A DNA stretch of 64,000 nt from Warburgia ugandensis (Eukaryota; Streptophyta; Magnoliopsida; Canellales; Canellaceae): assembly GCA_035236585.1 (NCBI GenBank), contig CP141135.1, forward strand, positions 5,614,001 through 5,678,000, in the 5' to 3' direction. How positions within the stretch are numbered: the first letter of the stretch is position 1; each line of letters begins with the position of its first letter. A program made the position numbers and the translations under genes. Shown here piece by piece: positions 35,284-47,439 of the stretch. The notes under the pieces were generated by a model that worked only from the letters and a program-made list of their open reading frames with translations, ran no database searches and was not told where the DNA came from.

Positions 35284-36934
35284 AATAAAACCTTAACAAA
35301 CCAAAATCCATATTGATATTCGATATAAGTCCATAAATCATAATAACACTTATCAAATCCTTCAATATCCATAACAACCAATTCACATATAGAAAAAAAT
35401 TTCAAACATAAATCAATACATATAAATGATTGTTGTTTACAAATTCAATCATATCCAAAGACATAATGATTTTAATAAAATAAATAAATAGCATTAATCA
35501 AAATTTATTGAAGAAGAAATGATCAAAATGTCATTAATCCTTTAGAATTACCTACCTTGAATTGACATATCTCAAATATAAAATATAAAACATAATGCCC
35601 ACCGGCAAGTTGTCTTTGTCATGCATCAATGGTGTGGCAGATACCTCGGCCACTCCATATGAAAGAACAGATCAGTACAGGATGAAGTCTATCCCATGTC
35701 TTACACCCTTAAATGGTAAAATGGTATCAATATCAAAATGAACCAGCGGTGAAGCTGGTCCTATGTCATACATAGCTAGCATGAGTGTCTAACCGACCAC
35801 TCACCCAATGTAAAACAATTCTCGAGAGTCTAATTGACAACTAGAGTTAATTTTAGTTTTTATATGAATGCCTAATTGATCATTCCACCGATCTAATTAT
35901 GTCTTTAGACATAACAATAAAATTCCAAATATATGATCGTTAGAATGTTATCGAATACAACACTTTCCTTAAGTAATCATTCACATTAGAATTTTTTTTT
36001 TACAAAATCAAATTTATAAGGTCCAATCAAAATCTTTTATTTCTTCATAGTTTCAACTTGGTAAGTGTAGGTTGAAATTTTCAATACTAAATTACGAAAC
36101 AACTAAGAGTCTTTACCTTAAAATATGATTGTTAACAGATAGTCCATTACACTTGCTTTTGAGATTATTTAACCTCTCATATTTACAAAGCTTTTCACAT
36201 TATTCCTTGTGAGATACTCAACCTGAGTTGTTATATTCCTATATTATAGTTATCTTTCTCTATTATTGATTTCATTATTAACTCTTCACTTACTATGGTT
36301 TTTCCAATTAGAGTTGTCACCTTAATGTGGTTGAAACTAACATAGGAAAGTCTCCAAGTACTAATTCATATGTGTTTAAATTTGTTCTAACTTACTCTAT
36401 TTCTTTAAAACCATTATTACATTATATCCGAAATTCAAAGACTTTCATAATTGAATTAAAAATAAGCTAGGATATGATATATATATATGTAGTAAATTTT
36501 ATCATTAACATTTGAAACTAATGTATATTTAGCACTTTCCCTACACATGTTCTTTTATCTATTTAGTATTCGTACTTAAGATGTTTATATATAGTAACAT
36601 TTAGAGTAATAGACTATATTTTAATTTGAAAACTAACAATTTTGAAAGGATCATAAATTTTGTTCTATGTAAATTTGTAGCATTGATGACATATATTCAT
36701 CAAGATAAACAATTTATAGTTAATAAAAGTAAACTGAATATAGTTACTAGATTGATCCTTTAGGCAAAGGTTTAGTAGTCAAGATCCAAACCTTGTGCCA
36801 TCTCTTTTTAGAAAATTTTGACTCTACTACTAGTTTAGTACTTGTATAGAGTTACTAAATATTGAGAAGACACTAGTAAATAGCAGATCTACTCTTAGAT
36901 TAGATTTATACAAGTTTAACGACTAAAGCAAAAT
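35284..36934 (+). mobile_element. Gypsy-type LTR segment, copy II, right part
   Basis: It continues the match to copy I (23989-25635), including the tgcatcaatggtgtggcaga, accagcggtgaagctgg and tagtacttgtatagagtt landmarks. The reverse complement of 43205-44890 is the same family. Confidence 0.8.
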
Positions 36935-38520
36935 TGTAACGACCTCAGTTTTTATAATACATTTTTGTAATTATTGTTAAAATGTCAGGCCCTTAGTTTG
37001 CAAAAGTATTTAGAAAACAAACAGCGAAAAATATTTTTAATGAAAAGACCCTTTTTCAAAATATCGAGTGTCAATTTTCTTTTCTCAAAAAGGATTATTA
37101 GTGAAATAAGTGCTACATTTCTATTGAAAATCTGACAGAGTTTTCTCTGTTTTTCTGACATTAGACATTTAACACATGTCATTGCGAAGTACCTGATAAC
37201 ACAATTTTATAAATAATAGAATAAGGGAGACTTCGTCTCCATCCCATCACATTTACATAAGACTTTATGTTTTGAAAATCAAAATTCAACCAAATTCAAG
37301 ACTAGGATCAATCCAGTCACAGTCACACTATTACCACTTTAATCCACATGTCGATAAAGTAAAGTCATATCAATTCAAAGTATTACTTCAATAAATCATT
37401 AACTGCATTGCAAACCTGCTTGTTATACCCGTTTAGCCGTCTTGAGATCTTTAACATAGTCTTTTGCTTTTTCCTCCTGTCCTAATCTTTCAAACCTAAG
37501 ACATTGTAAACAATTTACAATGTCTCAGCAAGCTTACGCTTATGTAAGTAGTTTCACATCTATTTTACCAAATTTGGAATTCAATTCTAAATAATATCTC
37601 AAAACGTTTTTCATGCAGTTTCTAAAGAATATGGTAATCAAATTGAAGATAAGAAACATGATTAAAGCCTTATTTCAATCTCAGCTCCATAATTTCATTC
37701 TAAAACATTTTAAATAGTATCAATATAAAACATGTACGATTTTAAACGAGCATTTTTTAAATGGTTGAATCATCATAGTAATCTCAAGTAATTTACTATA
37801 TATACAATATATCCCAAAATCGCTTATAAGCATAACTTGATAACTATGTGAAAGATCTACGTCTTACTTGATAAATCAAACATCATAAGATTCTCAAAAT
37901 ATTAGAGTAGTGATCAGTTAAACCGCAAATGTCCACAATCCCAAACCGACAATATCATCACGTGCACATATGCACTCCAGCAAACACATCAGTCGATCAA
38001 TCATGAGTACTCGTCTAAAGACCATAAGCCCATTTGCGTAGGTCACAAAACAGAAATCCTATGGCACATTATGCTGACGACTAGATCACTAAATCGTGCT
38101 TCTTCGGTATTTAAAAAATATCCACTATAGCCTCCATGGCGAATATGGTTACATCTCAAAAGGATGCCTTTACCACCTTTAATGGTTGTTCCTACCACAA
38201 CAATTGAGAAAAATAATGCACTTTGGGCATGGATGCCTTCCACCTTTGGTGGTTAGAGGCTAGGAGGCCACCCCATACAACCTCTTAGTATACTGCCTAC
38301 TAAGCTCATTAGTCTGAACAAAGATATATCTCAATCCAAAATAATCTTAAATTATATAATATATATCATGCAAAATCATGCATTTCTTTAATTCATCTCA
38401 AAACATGGGATTGATGCATTTCAAATATCATCTTCTTCTTTTTTCAAAAACACTCAACTACATGTAATGAACAACATCATTTTTGTTTTTCATATAAAAG
38501 CATGCATCACGGCTATGAAG
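36935..38520 (+). mobile_element. Second LTR family fragment (TGTAACGACC start)
   Basis: It starts TGTAACGACCTCAG at 36935 and shares its first 130 bp with 25636-25768. It continues with a gacatttaacacatg stretch also seen at the start of the first LTR family, then unassigned AT-rich sequence with a cactcatcagtcgatcaatc-like region to about 38520. There it abuts reverse-transcriptase sequence of opposite orientation. Its right end is not defined. Confidence 0.5.
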
Positions 38521-40907
38521 ATACATATAAGGATGTCTCTCACTTCATAATGGCTTCTATTTTTGCAGGATCAACTGAAGCTCCTTCCTTTGAAATAATA
38601 TGACCAACGAATTGTACTTTGTCTAGCTAGAAGTCTTGAATTTTGCATATAATTGATGCTCATATAGTGTGTTAAGTATAATACTGAGACACTCCCTATG
38701 TTCCTCATCACTCGACGAATAAATAAGGATGTCATCGATAAACACTATCACAAACTAGTCTAAATATTTCTAGAATACGCAGTTCATCAAATCCATAAAT
38801 GCTGCTACAACATTTGTTAGTCTTAATGGCAATCACTAGAGACTCGTAATGTCCATATTGGGTCCACAATGTTGTTTTAGGAATATCTTCATCACATATC
38901 CTCAACTGATGGTATCCCTACCTTAAAATAAATCTTTAAGAGTACTCTCATAGCAAAAACTGCAACTAATCAAAGAGTTCATCTATACATGATAGGGATA
39001 CTTATTCTTAACTATAACTCTGTTTAGCATTCAGTAGTTAATACATAACTGCATAGATCCATCCTTCTTCTTTACAAACAATACTGAAGCTCCCCATGGC
39101 GATATACTTGTAGCTATTCCTTGAGTTCCTTCAACTTTGTAGGTGCCATACGGTAGGTTGCCTTTGATATGAGAGTTGTACTGAGTATTAACTCTACGGT
39201 AAAGTTCATATCTCTCTTAAGCAGCAAACCTGACAACTTATCAGGAAACAATTCTCCAAAATCCCATACAACATCTATGTCTTCTAACTTCTGTTTGGAC
39301 TTCTTCTGAGTCACCACCTTGCTCACCATATATGCTATATATCCCTTAGCAACTAGCCTTGTGGCCTTCATAGCAGATACAACATGAATTCCTGATGTAT
39401 TAAGTCTGCCCTAAAAGTGTAAGTGTTACCATCAATATCCTTAAATCGTACTCTCTTATTCTTACAATCAATTGTCGACCCATATCTCGACAACTAATCC
39501 ATACCCAATACGACGCCGAAGTTTGTCATGTCGAAGACGATTAGATTAGCCTGGAACTCTTTGTCTCTCATTTGAATCCCTATATCATAGATATATTTAT
39601 CAGTAATAATTGGTCCTCCATGTGGTATATTAATCTCTAAACTAAACCTCAAGGGTAATACAATACAATTCAAACTTGATGCAAAGTGTTGTGATATGAA
39701 AGAATGTGTAGCACTAGAATCTATCAGTACTCTAGCAAATAGACCAAGAATAGGTAAAGTACTTGAGACGACTGCATTTGAAGCTTTGGCCTGCTTAGTG
39801 GTCAGGGCAAAAACTTATTCCTGACCACATGGACTTATTTCCAGATTCTGAGGTTGATTCCTATTCTTTTCCTAAGGATAGTTGTTTAGAAAATGACCCT
39901 TCTCTCAGCACCCAAAACACCTCCTCTCCTGGACATAACTGACTTCCCTCAATGCTTCTTTTCATAGTGTTTGCAAATGTTCCATTCAACTTCCCTCCTT
40001 TTGAAATCTGGCCTTCATGGTGGTATAGAATGAAGTGGAACCATTGGTTTCAATGGTGGTTTAGGAATGATCAGCTGCTTCCCTTTCCAGTTCTACCTTT
40101 TTCCTCCACCAGAAAAATTTTCTACTCTCATCTCCCTTAACTCTCTCTCACATAGAGAGGCTAACTCAACAACTTTCACCAAAGTAGTCGGTTGTGACAT
40201 GAAAATACAACTTCGAATAGCTGTGTTCAACCTGCAGACAAACTTCTAAGCAGCTTTGAGCTTAGTGGGGCATACATTTGGCTTGAATCTCCTCAATTTA
40301 GTGAAATGAGTCTTGTATTCTCCCACGGTCGTAGAATCCTGAATCATGTTCATAAACTCTCTCTCTTTCACCTCCACAACGTGAGGCAAATAATATTTCT
40401 ATTCAAAAACTCTCAAGAATTTGTCCCACGTAATGACTTCAAAGTCCGAAAAATGTGTTTGCTCCATAGTTGGCCACCAATGTGCAGCTTCACCTCTTAA
40501 CGCAAAGGTAGCAACAGTCACTTGTCACTCTTCTAGCACCAACATCCTCTTAAATAATCTCTCGATCTCATAGAACTGAGTGTCAGCTGCCCCAACACCT
40601 CAAACACCAAAAAACTTCAATGCAATCATCTTAAATCGTTTTGGCAAGTTGTCACTCTTACCCCCTGCGAAAGAACCCTCTTCTGATAATGCCTATAGTT
40701 TCTATTTCATTTGTTGAAATATCAATTGCAACACTTCACTGGCCAAATCTGCTTGCGTGCCAACTCTTAGTGGTGCTTGTACCGATGGTTCCAGTATGTC
40801 TTGCTGAACCTCCATAAGTCCAAGTATAGGTGCAGATGCAAGTGCCTAACTCCCAACAATATAAGGGGGGTTTATTTAATGGCATATGTATGGCGTTTTT
40901 GAGATAT

Positions 40908-41110
40908 CACGGCATATGTGAGATGTGCACCTTATTTAACCACGTTATCTGTGGCATATGTGAGATGTGCACCTTATTTAACCACGTTATCTGTGGCATA
41001 TGTGAGATGTGCACCTTATTTAATCGCGTTATTTGTGGCATATGTGAGATGTGCATCTTATTTAATCGCGTTATCTGTGGCATATGTGAGATGTGCACTT
41101 TATTTAACTT
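40908..41110. repeat. 42-bp tandem array, about 5 units
   Basis: The unit ggcatatgtgagatgtgcac + cttatttaaccacgttatct + gt repeats with few changes. Because 42 is a multiple of three, several frames stay open on both strands (14-residue repeats GICEMCTLFNHVIC); this is not evidence of a gene. A diverged array of the same unit is at about 29850-30030, inverted. Confidence 0.93.
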
Positions 41111-41285
41111 TTGTCATGTTGATATGTTTGGTGTTATTTCAAATATGCCAAATGTAGATTCAAGTGTATATTTGCTCCTCTTGTAGAGAGAGAAAAATGA
41201 AAAAAAAAAACTGCGTTTTTTAGAGAGAGAGGGGAAAGAGGCCATTTTCAACATTCCCTAGGAGGGTTTGTATTCCTCCATGGGC

Positions 41286-41680
41286 ATTGATGATGGGGAC
41301 CGCTTAATGGAAGGTTGTGATTATCTCTAGGATCTTATTTGTTGTTTGCCATTGATGATGGGGACCGCTTAATGAAAGGTCCAAATTTGCCGCACACCCA
41401 TTGATGATAGGGACCACTTAATGAAAGGTCCAAATTTGCCGCATGGGCATTGATGATGGGGACCGCTTAATGAAAGGTCCAAATTTGCCGCACACCCATT
41501 GATGATAGGGACCTCTTAATGAAAGGTCCAAATTTGCCGCATGGGCATTGATGATGGGGACCGCTTAATGGAAGGTTCAAATTTGCCACATGGCCATTGA
41601 TGATGGGGACCGCTTAATGGAAGGTCCAAATTTGCCGCACGGCCATTGATGATGGGGACCGCTTAATGGAACTCGAATGT
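41286..41680. repeat. 49-bp tandem array, about 8 units
   Basis: The unit contains attgatgatggggaccgctt, aatgaaaggtccaaatttgc and cgcat/cacac linkers. Unit starts fall at 41351, 41400, 41449, 41498, 41547, 41596 and 41645, exactly 49 bp apart, with an irregular first unit at 41286. Two variants of the linker (gcatggg and gcacaccc) alternate in the middle, which suggests a 98-bp higher-order repeat there. Confidence 0.93.
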
Positions 41681-42623
41681 GCCACAAATGACACGCCATT
41701 AATCAGGCTGCTGGTCCCACCAAATGTACCACTTAATTTGGCAGAAATCAAACTAAAGTTGGAAATCCTCATTGTTGGTGTCTATGATAATATAACGAAT
41801 CCAAAGGCTAGAATTATTTGATATGTGAGATTTTCTCCTCATGACCTATCTAAGGTGAACCTTTTATTTCTCCTCAAGACCTATCGATTGGTCATTCAAC
41901 AGGAAATATTTCTCTCTTTTAATATGGGCCTATAATGATTCTACTGTAGCAATTTGGCTCCAGGAATCAAAAGTATGTCCAAATCTACATTCTTAGGATC
42001 TTTCAATTATGTTATTTAACAAGGAAATGAGGATATTATATATACAATTTTGCAACATTTGATACCACACAAATGCATATACAACAAAGGTACCATAAAA
42101 TCCCTAGGCCTTAGGAATATCATAGCATAGATGAATGCCCCAGATCATTGATGACTATTAAGGTACTAGTTGATATCATGACATATGCTAGAAATGCAGC
42201 TTATTTAACTGTGTTCATATATGAGGCATATCTCAAATATCATAAAAAATATCACTAGAGATATCGCTGGAGATATCATAAAACAAATATCACATATCTG
42301 AGATATCATACAAGATATCACAGAATATATGATACATATCTCAGATATCATACAAGATATCATCAGAGATATCACAGGAGACATGCCAACAAAATGCCAG
42401 ACAAGTGCAGTTAAATAAACCCCCCTAAGACTCTTCTGTAGGGATTGATATATTCATTCTACTACGACGAGGCAGTATATGTATTTCAACACAAAATGCA
42501 TATAAGAATTTTCCTAAGTTATTTAAGTTAAGATGTCCCTATGATTCATCATCTCATCTTTGATTCACTTTGACTCAATGTATTTGATTGTGAGTAGTAT
42601 GAACCTTAAGCTCTGATACCAAT

Positions 42624-45347
42624 TGTGACAACCATGATTTTATACCTTGATTTTTTTATTTTTATTTTTTATTGAAGTAATCAGCCTCTTTTACTATAGT
42701 TATAAATAAGTAAACTCTAGACAATATATATACAATTTTATGCATTTAATTATGATAATTCTAATCTATAAACTGTACTGTGATTTAATTTAATCAAGTG
42801 GGAAGAATCACTAAATTTTTTACAATAGTAGCTACTATATGAAATTGATATACAGACAATCTACAAATATATCCTATGCTGATATATATAGTTAGAAACT
42901 TTCTATACTAATTGGTAGTCTACAAACAAATCCTATTATGACATATGGACTATTAGAAACTTTCTATACTAATTGGTAGTCTACAAATAAATCCTATGCT
43001 GATATACAGTAGTTAGAAACTTTTTATACTAACTGGCTTATGGGACCATTTTATCAAACAGTCCATGAAGAGTAACTCCATATGATGCAGGCTTTTACTA
43101 AGGTTCATTATTAGACATCTTGTAAATGTTCCTTAGTATTTAGTAATGTAATGGCAAGATCAATTAGAGAACAAACAGAATTGTTGTTGGACCAAGTGTG
43201 ACTATTTCTCTTTAGTCATTAAACGTGTATAAATCTTATCTAAGAGTAGATATGCTTTTGACTAGTGTCTTCTCAACATTTAGTAACTCCATACAAGTAC
43301 TAAACTAGTAATAGAGTCAAAATTTTCTAAAAAGAGATGGCACAAAGTTTGAATCTTGACTACTAAACCTTAAGCTAAAGGATCAATCTAGTAACTATAT
43401 TCGGTTTACTTTTATTAATTATAAACTATTTATTGTGAAGAATATACATCATCAATACTACAAATTTACATAGAACAAAATTTATAAAATTAGAACTTGT
43501 GATCCTTTCGGAATTGTTAGTTTTCAAATTAAAATATAGTCTATTACTCTAAATGTTATTATATATAAACATATTAAGTATGAATACTAAATAGATAAGA
43601 GAACATGTGTAGGGAAAGTGCTAAGTATATGTTAGTTGAAAATGTTAACGATAAAATTTACTACATATATGTATCATATCCTAGCTTATTTGTAATTCAA
43701 TAATGAGAATCTTTGAATTTCAGATATAATGTAGTAATGGTTTTAAAGAAATAGAGTAAGTTCAAAAAAATTTAAAACACAACCGAATTAGTACTCGAAG
43801 ACCTTCCTATGTAAGTTTCAACTACATTAAGGTTACGACCCTAATAGGAAAAACCATAGTGAGTAAAGACTTAATAATGAAATCGGTAGTAGAGAAAGAT
43901 AATTATAATATAGGAATATAATTAATTTAGACTGAATATTTGTAAATATAAGAGGTTAAGCAATCTTAAAAGCAAGTGTAATGGAACTATGTGTTAACAA
44001 TCGTATTTTAGGGTAAACACTCATAGTTGTTTCGAAGTTTAGTATTGAAAATTTTAGCCTACGCTTACCAAGTTGAAACTATAAAGAAATAAAAGATTTT
44101 GATTGGACCTTATAAATTTGGTTTTATAAAAAAGAAATTTTGATGTGAATGATTACTTAAGGAAAGTGTTGTATTCGAAAATTTTCTAAAAATTATACAT
44201 TTAAAATTTTATCGTTATGTCTAAAGACATAATTAGATCAGTGGAATGATCAGTTATGCATTCATATAAATACTGGAATTAACTCAAAGTTGTCAATTAG
44301 ACTCTTGAAAATCGTTTTACACCGAGTGAGTGGTCAATTAGACACTCATTCTAGCTATGTATGACATAGGACTAGCTTGGCCCTTGGTTCCTTTTGATAC
44401 TGATACCATTTTATAATTTAAGGGTGGAGGACTTGGGATAGACTCCATCATGTACTGATCTGTTCCTTCCCATTGAGGCAATGTAGTGGCCGAGGTTTCT
44501 GGGCATGCTATTGACGTATGGTAAAGCCACAGCTTGCTAGAGGGCATTATATTTTATATTTAAGACATGTCAATTCAAGTAAGGTAATCCTAAAAATTAT
44601 AATTAATGATATCTAATTATTTTATTAAAATCATTATGTCTTTGAATATGATTGAATTTGTGAACAACAATCATTTATATGTATTGATTTATGTTTGAAT
44701 TTTTTTTTACTATATATGAATTGGTTATTATGGATATTGAAGGATTTGATATGTGTTGTTATGATTTATAGACTTATATGGAATATCAATATGGATTTTG
44801 GTTTCTTAAGATTTTATTTGACTTTGTAAATTCTAATTGTGAGTCGTTGTACTCACTCCCTTACAACCAACAATTTTAGGTGAAAGTTTTAATAAGGAGA
44901 AAAAAGGAGGTTGACTACAAAATAAGTGGTTATTGAAAAGACCTTTAACCAGAAAAGGGTGTGTGACAATGTTTAATTTTTTATTATAATAAAGAGTCGA
45001 CTAGTTATTATTAAGGATACATTTAATACACTCAATATTTGGTAAATTTTGACTAATGAGTGTGTTTGGAGCTATGACTAGTATACAATGTTGGAAGAAA
45101 GGAAAATTGTAAATCTTTATATTATATTGAATCTTACAAATGCTATCAGGTGTTTCTATATCACATGTGTTAAATGCCTAAGTCCGAAAAACAGAGAAAA
45201 TTCTGCCAAATATTTTATCGAAATATATGATTTTAGTATGTAATTTTGTAAAAGATATTTTGAAGCTAGGGGCCTACTATTTTTGAAAGTGTATATATAT
45301 ATATATATATATATATAATTCAGAGGTCAAAAATCAAGGTCGTCACA
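42624..45347 (-). mobile_element. 5' LTR of the Ty3/gypsy element (2724 bp)
   Basis: On the minus strand it begins TGTGACGACCTTG at 45347 and ends GGTTGTCACA at 42624, giving TG...CA ends with TGTGAC/GTCACA inverted termini. The primer-binding site starts 3 bp beyond. It is the full-length reference for the LTR segments at 23470-25768 and 31769-36934, which lack its last roughly 580 bp. A (TA)n microsatellite lies near its start at 45292-45317. Confidence 0.85.
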
Positions 45348-45947
45348 ACACGATACTCTAGAACCTAGTGAACGTATTTCCAATCTCATTCTATACCCGG
45401 CTAACAACACGACAGGTCTAAACACGGAAGAGGAATGCTATTGCTACGTGCCAGAAGTATGGAAACTTGGTAGATAAGATTCCACTTTCAATGAAGCTGG
45501 ATCATCTGACCCAGTCATCTACATTGGATGTCTAGTAGTCCCAAAAACACTTGGATTGGATGACTCTAGCATCTGCAGAACTGTATAAAGAATGCTCGAG
45601 ATTTAAAAATCAAAACCGTAGTTTTAGGATGCTAAAATTCAACATATGTCGTGATTATTAACTTAATTACAAGGTACTTAGAAGTCGGAGCAATTAGAGA
45701 AATAGTTGGATCATCCAAATATTGATCAAAGTAGGGTGCAGCACGGCAAGTTGTTGTAGCGTTGCTCACGTCAATAGCATCCCTGAGGCCATCTGTAAAA
45801 ACAATGAAGGTTTTGAATGCTGACTGGTAGAAATAATTGAATTAACTAGTACCAACATAAAAATTTCTCTGGTCATCCAAATTACTGTCAGTGATTGCTT
45901 GACAGCCCACGTCATGACAGAAACTTCCTCTCTTTTTCTAAATAATG

Positions 45948-46050
45948 GCAGCCCTGGTGCACGAAACTTTCAATCACAACAATCTTATCTTGTATTTTTA
46001 CAAGAGATTATTTTCACATCTTAAATCCGTGAACTTTAAAGTCACGCTAG
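45948..46050 (-). mobile_element. SINE remnant at the 5' end of the UGT pseudogene
   Basis: On the plus strand it reads gcagccctggtgcacgaaac, then a ttatcttgtatttttacaag block and ttcacatcttaaatccgtga, the reverse complement of an Au-type SINE with the middle deleted. It ends 24 bp before the UGT ATG. An ATG inside it (45945) is in frame with the UGT but would add SINE-coded residues. Confidence 0.7.
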
Positions 46051-46073
46051 TGAGAGAGAAAGGGAGAGATTAC

Positions 46074-47439
46074 ATGGAGAGGAAGAAGGATCATCCCTTT
46101 CAGGTTCTGATGCTCCCATGGCTAGCTCATGGCCACATAACACCCTTCTTAGAGGTAGCCAAGCGTCTCACTGAGAGGAATTTCTTTGTCTATTTTTGTT
46201 CCACACCCAGCAATGTTTGTTCCATCAAGGAACAAATAAACCAGCAGGTCTATCCTAACATCCAACTAGTAGAACTCCACCTGCCTCAGCTTCCAAACCT
46301 ACCTCCACAGCTACACACCACTAAGTTACTTCCAACCCATCTCATTCCAACTCTGATTGAAGCATTTGATACAGCAAAGCCAGCTTTCTACAACATCCTT
46401 AAGCTCTTGAATCCTGATTTAGTCATTTATGACTTCATCCAACCATGGGTTCCTTCAGTTGCTTCAAGTTTGAACATCCCGGCCATTACTTTTTGGTCGT
46501 CAGCGCTACATCAGTTTGCTTCATGTGGCATTATCTCGTGAATCCAAAAGCCGAATTCCCGTTTCCTGCCATCTACCACAATGAACATGAAGCTGCAGAG
46601 CATGCTAAACTGTGTGAGAAAAAAGTCAACGGCATTACTCTTCCAGATCGCCTCGTTCGAAGCGCCAATCAGTCTTCCAAGTTTATCGCCGTCAAGTCGT
46701 TAAGAGAAATCGAAGGGAAGTACTTGATTACCTCTCCCGTCTCACGGGGAAGGAGATTATACCTCTGGGGCCTCTTGCTCAAGAGTTCTCACAACAAGAC
46801 CGTGGGTGCAAGTTCATTACATGGCTTAGCAAGAAGGACAAGTCTTCAACAGTGTTTGTTTCATTTGGTAGTGAGCATTTCATGTCCCAGGAGGAAATTG
46901 AGGAGATAGCTCATGGACTAGAAGAGAGTAAGATTAATTTCATCTGGGTCATTAGGTTCCCTGAGGGAAAGAAACTGAATGTTGAAGATGTGCTTCCCAG
47001 TGGCTATTTGGAGAAAATTGGGGCTAGGGGTTTGGCTGTGGAAGGATGGGCCCCACAGACACAGATACTTGGGCATCCTAGCATTGGTGGGTTTGTGACT
47101 CATTGTGGGTGGGTTTCTGTGATGGAAGCAATGGGGTTTGGAGTTCCTCTGATTGCTCTGCCTTTGAAGCTGGAACAACCTCTTAATTCAAGACTTGTTG
47201 TTGAGCTTGGCGTTGGTTTGGAGGTCAAGAGAGAGAAAAATGGGAATTTCGAGAGGAAGGGGTTGGCAAGTGCGATTAGAGAGGTGGTGGTGGGAAAGGA
47301 AGGAGAGGAAGTGAGAAGGAAGGCTAAGGAGATGGGGGAGGTGATCGGCAAGAAAGGAGATGAAGAAATTGAAGTAATGGCTGCGAAACTGTTGGAACTC
47401 TGCGGGAAGAGCAACAAGACGGTAACAACATGCTTGTAA
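46074..47439 (+). pseudogene. UDP-glycosyltransferase, UGT94-like, two frameshifts
   Basis: Intronless, about 455 codons if the shifts are ignored, which is normal for family-1 plant UGTs. The N-terminal domain has LPWLAHGHITPFLEVAKRL with the probable catalytic His21, and PDLVIYD. The C-terminal domain has VFVSFGSEHFMSQEEIEEIA and a complete 44-residue PSPG box starting WAPQTQILGHPSIGGF (from about 47048) with HCGW; Glu-Gln closes the box in place of the usual Asp-Gln. Sequence around the PSPG box resembles the UGT94 group, which adds sugars to sugars of glycosides; the substrate here is unknown. Frame changes by one deleted base (or two added) at about 46520-46545 and again at about 46722. 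Either the gene is a young pseudogene or the assembly has errors. All other key motifs are intact. Confidence 0.85.

Larger units (their letters stand above)
40865..42425. mobile_element. PIF/Harbinger-like non-autonomous transposon with satellite arrays
   Basis: Both ends begin GGGGGGTTTATTTAA (inverted), followed by another 25 bp of imperfect inverted repeat. The element is flanked by TAA (40862-40864 and 42426-42428), the 3-bp TWA target typical of PIF/Harbinger. At 1561 bp it has no transposase. Inside lie a 42-bp array, a 49-bp array and a gatatc-rich subterminal region (about 42220-42390). It sits in the gag leader of the gypsy element, so it is younger than that insertion. The family assignment rests on the terminus and target-site type. 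Confidence 0.82.
38520..42623 (-). mobile_element. Ty3/gypsy internal region: PBS, gag, protease, RT (decayed)
   Basis: On the minus strand, from 42621: primer-binding site TGGTATCAGAGC (42610-42621), complementary to initiator Met tRNA. Next come a gag part (about 39990-40830; VITWDKFLRVFE, EREFMNMIQDSTTVGEYKTH and a broken CxxC...GH zinc knuckle at about 39880-39940), protease (GVVLGMD...SRYGSTIDCKNKRV, 39440-39540), the pol linker ([18 protein letters not shown], 39114-39180) and RT with [11 protein letters not shown] (about 38715-38745) and GHIISKEGASVDPAKIEAI (38540-38600). Many stops interrupt the frames. Sequence ends in RT; RNase H, integrase and the 3' LTR are absent. A Harbinger-like element splits it at 40865-42425. 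Confidence 0.88.

Noticed and set aside
23470..37060. A single large LTR retrotransposon with captured host genes between its two LTRs
   Set aside because: Both LTR copies are truncated, share the same internal chimeric switch, and have no primer-binding site or polypurine tract beside the captured DNA. A duplication of LTR debris fits better.
40830..41186. Open frames of about 60-118 codons with a 14-residue repeat on both strands
   Set aside because: They are produced by the 42-bp tandem array, whose length keeps frames open. No start context or domain supports a protein.
41286..41680. Regular repeats resembling a CRISPR array
   Set aside because: There are no unique spacers, the repeats are contiguous, and the DNA is eukaryotic. 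It is a satellite-like array inside a transposon.
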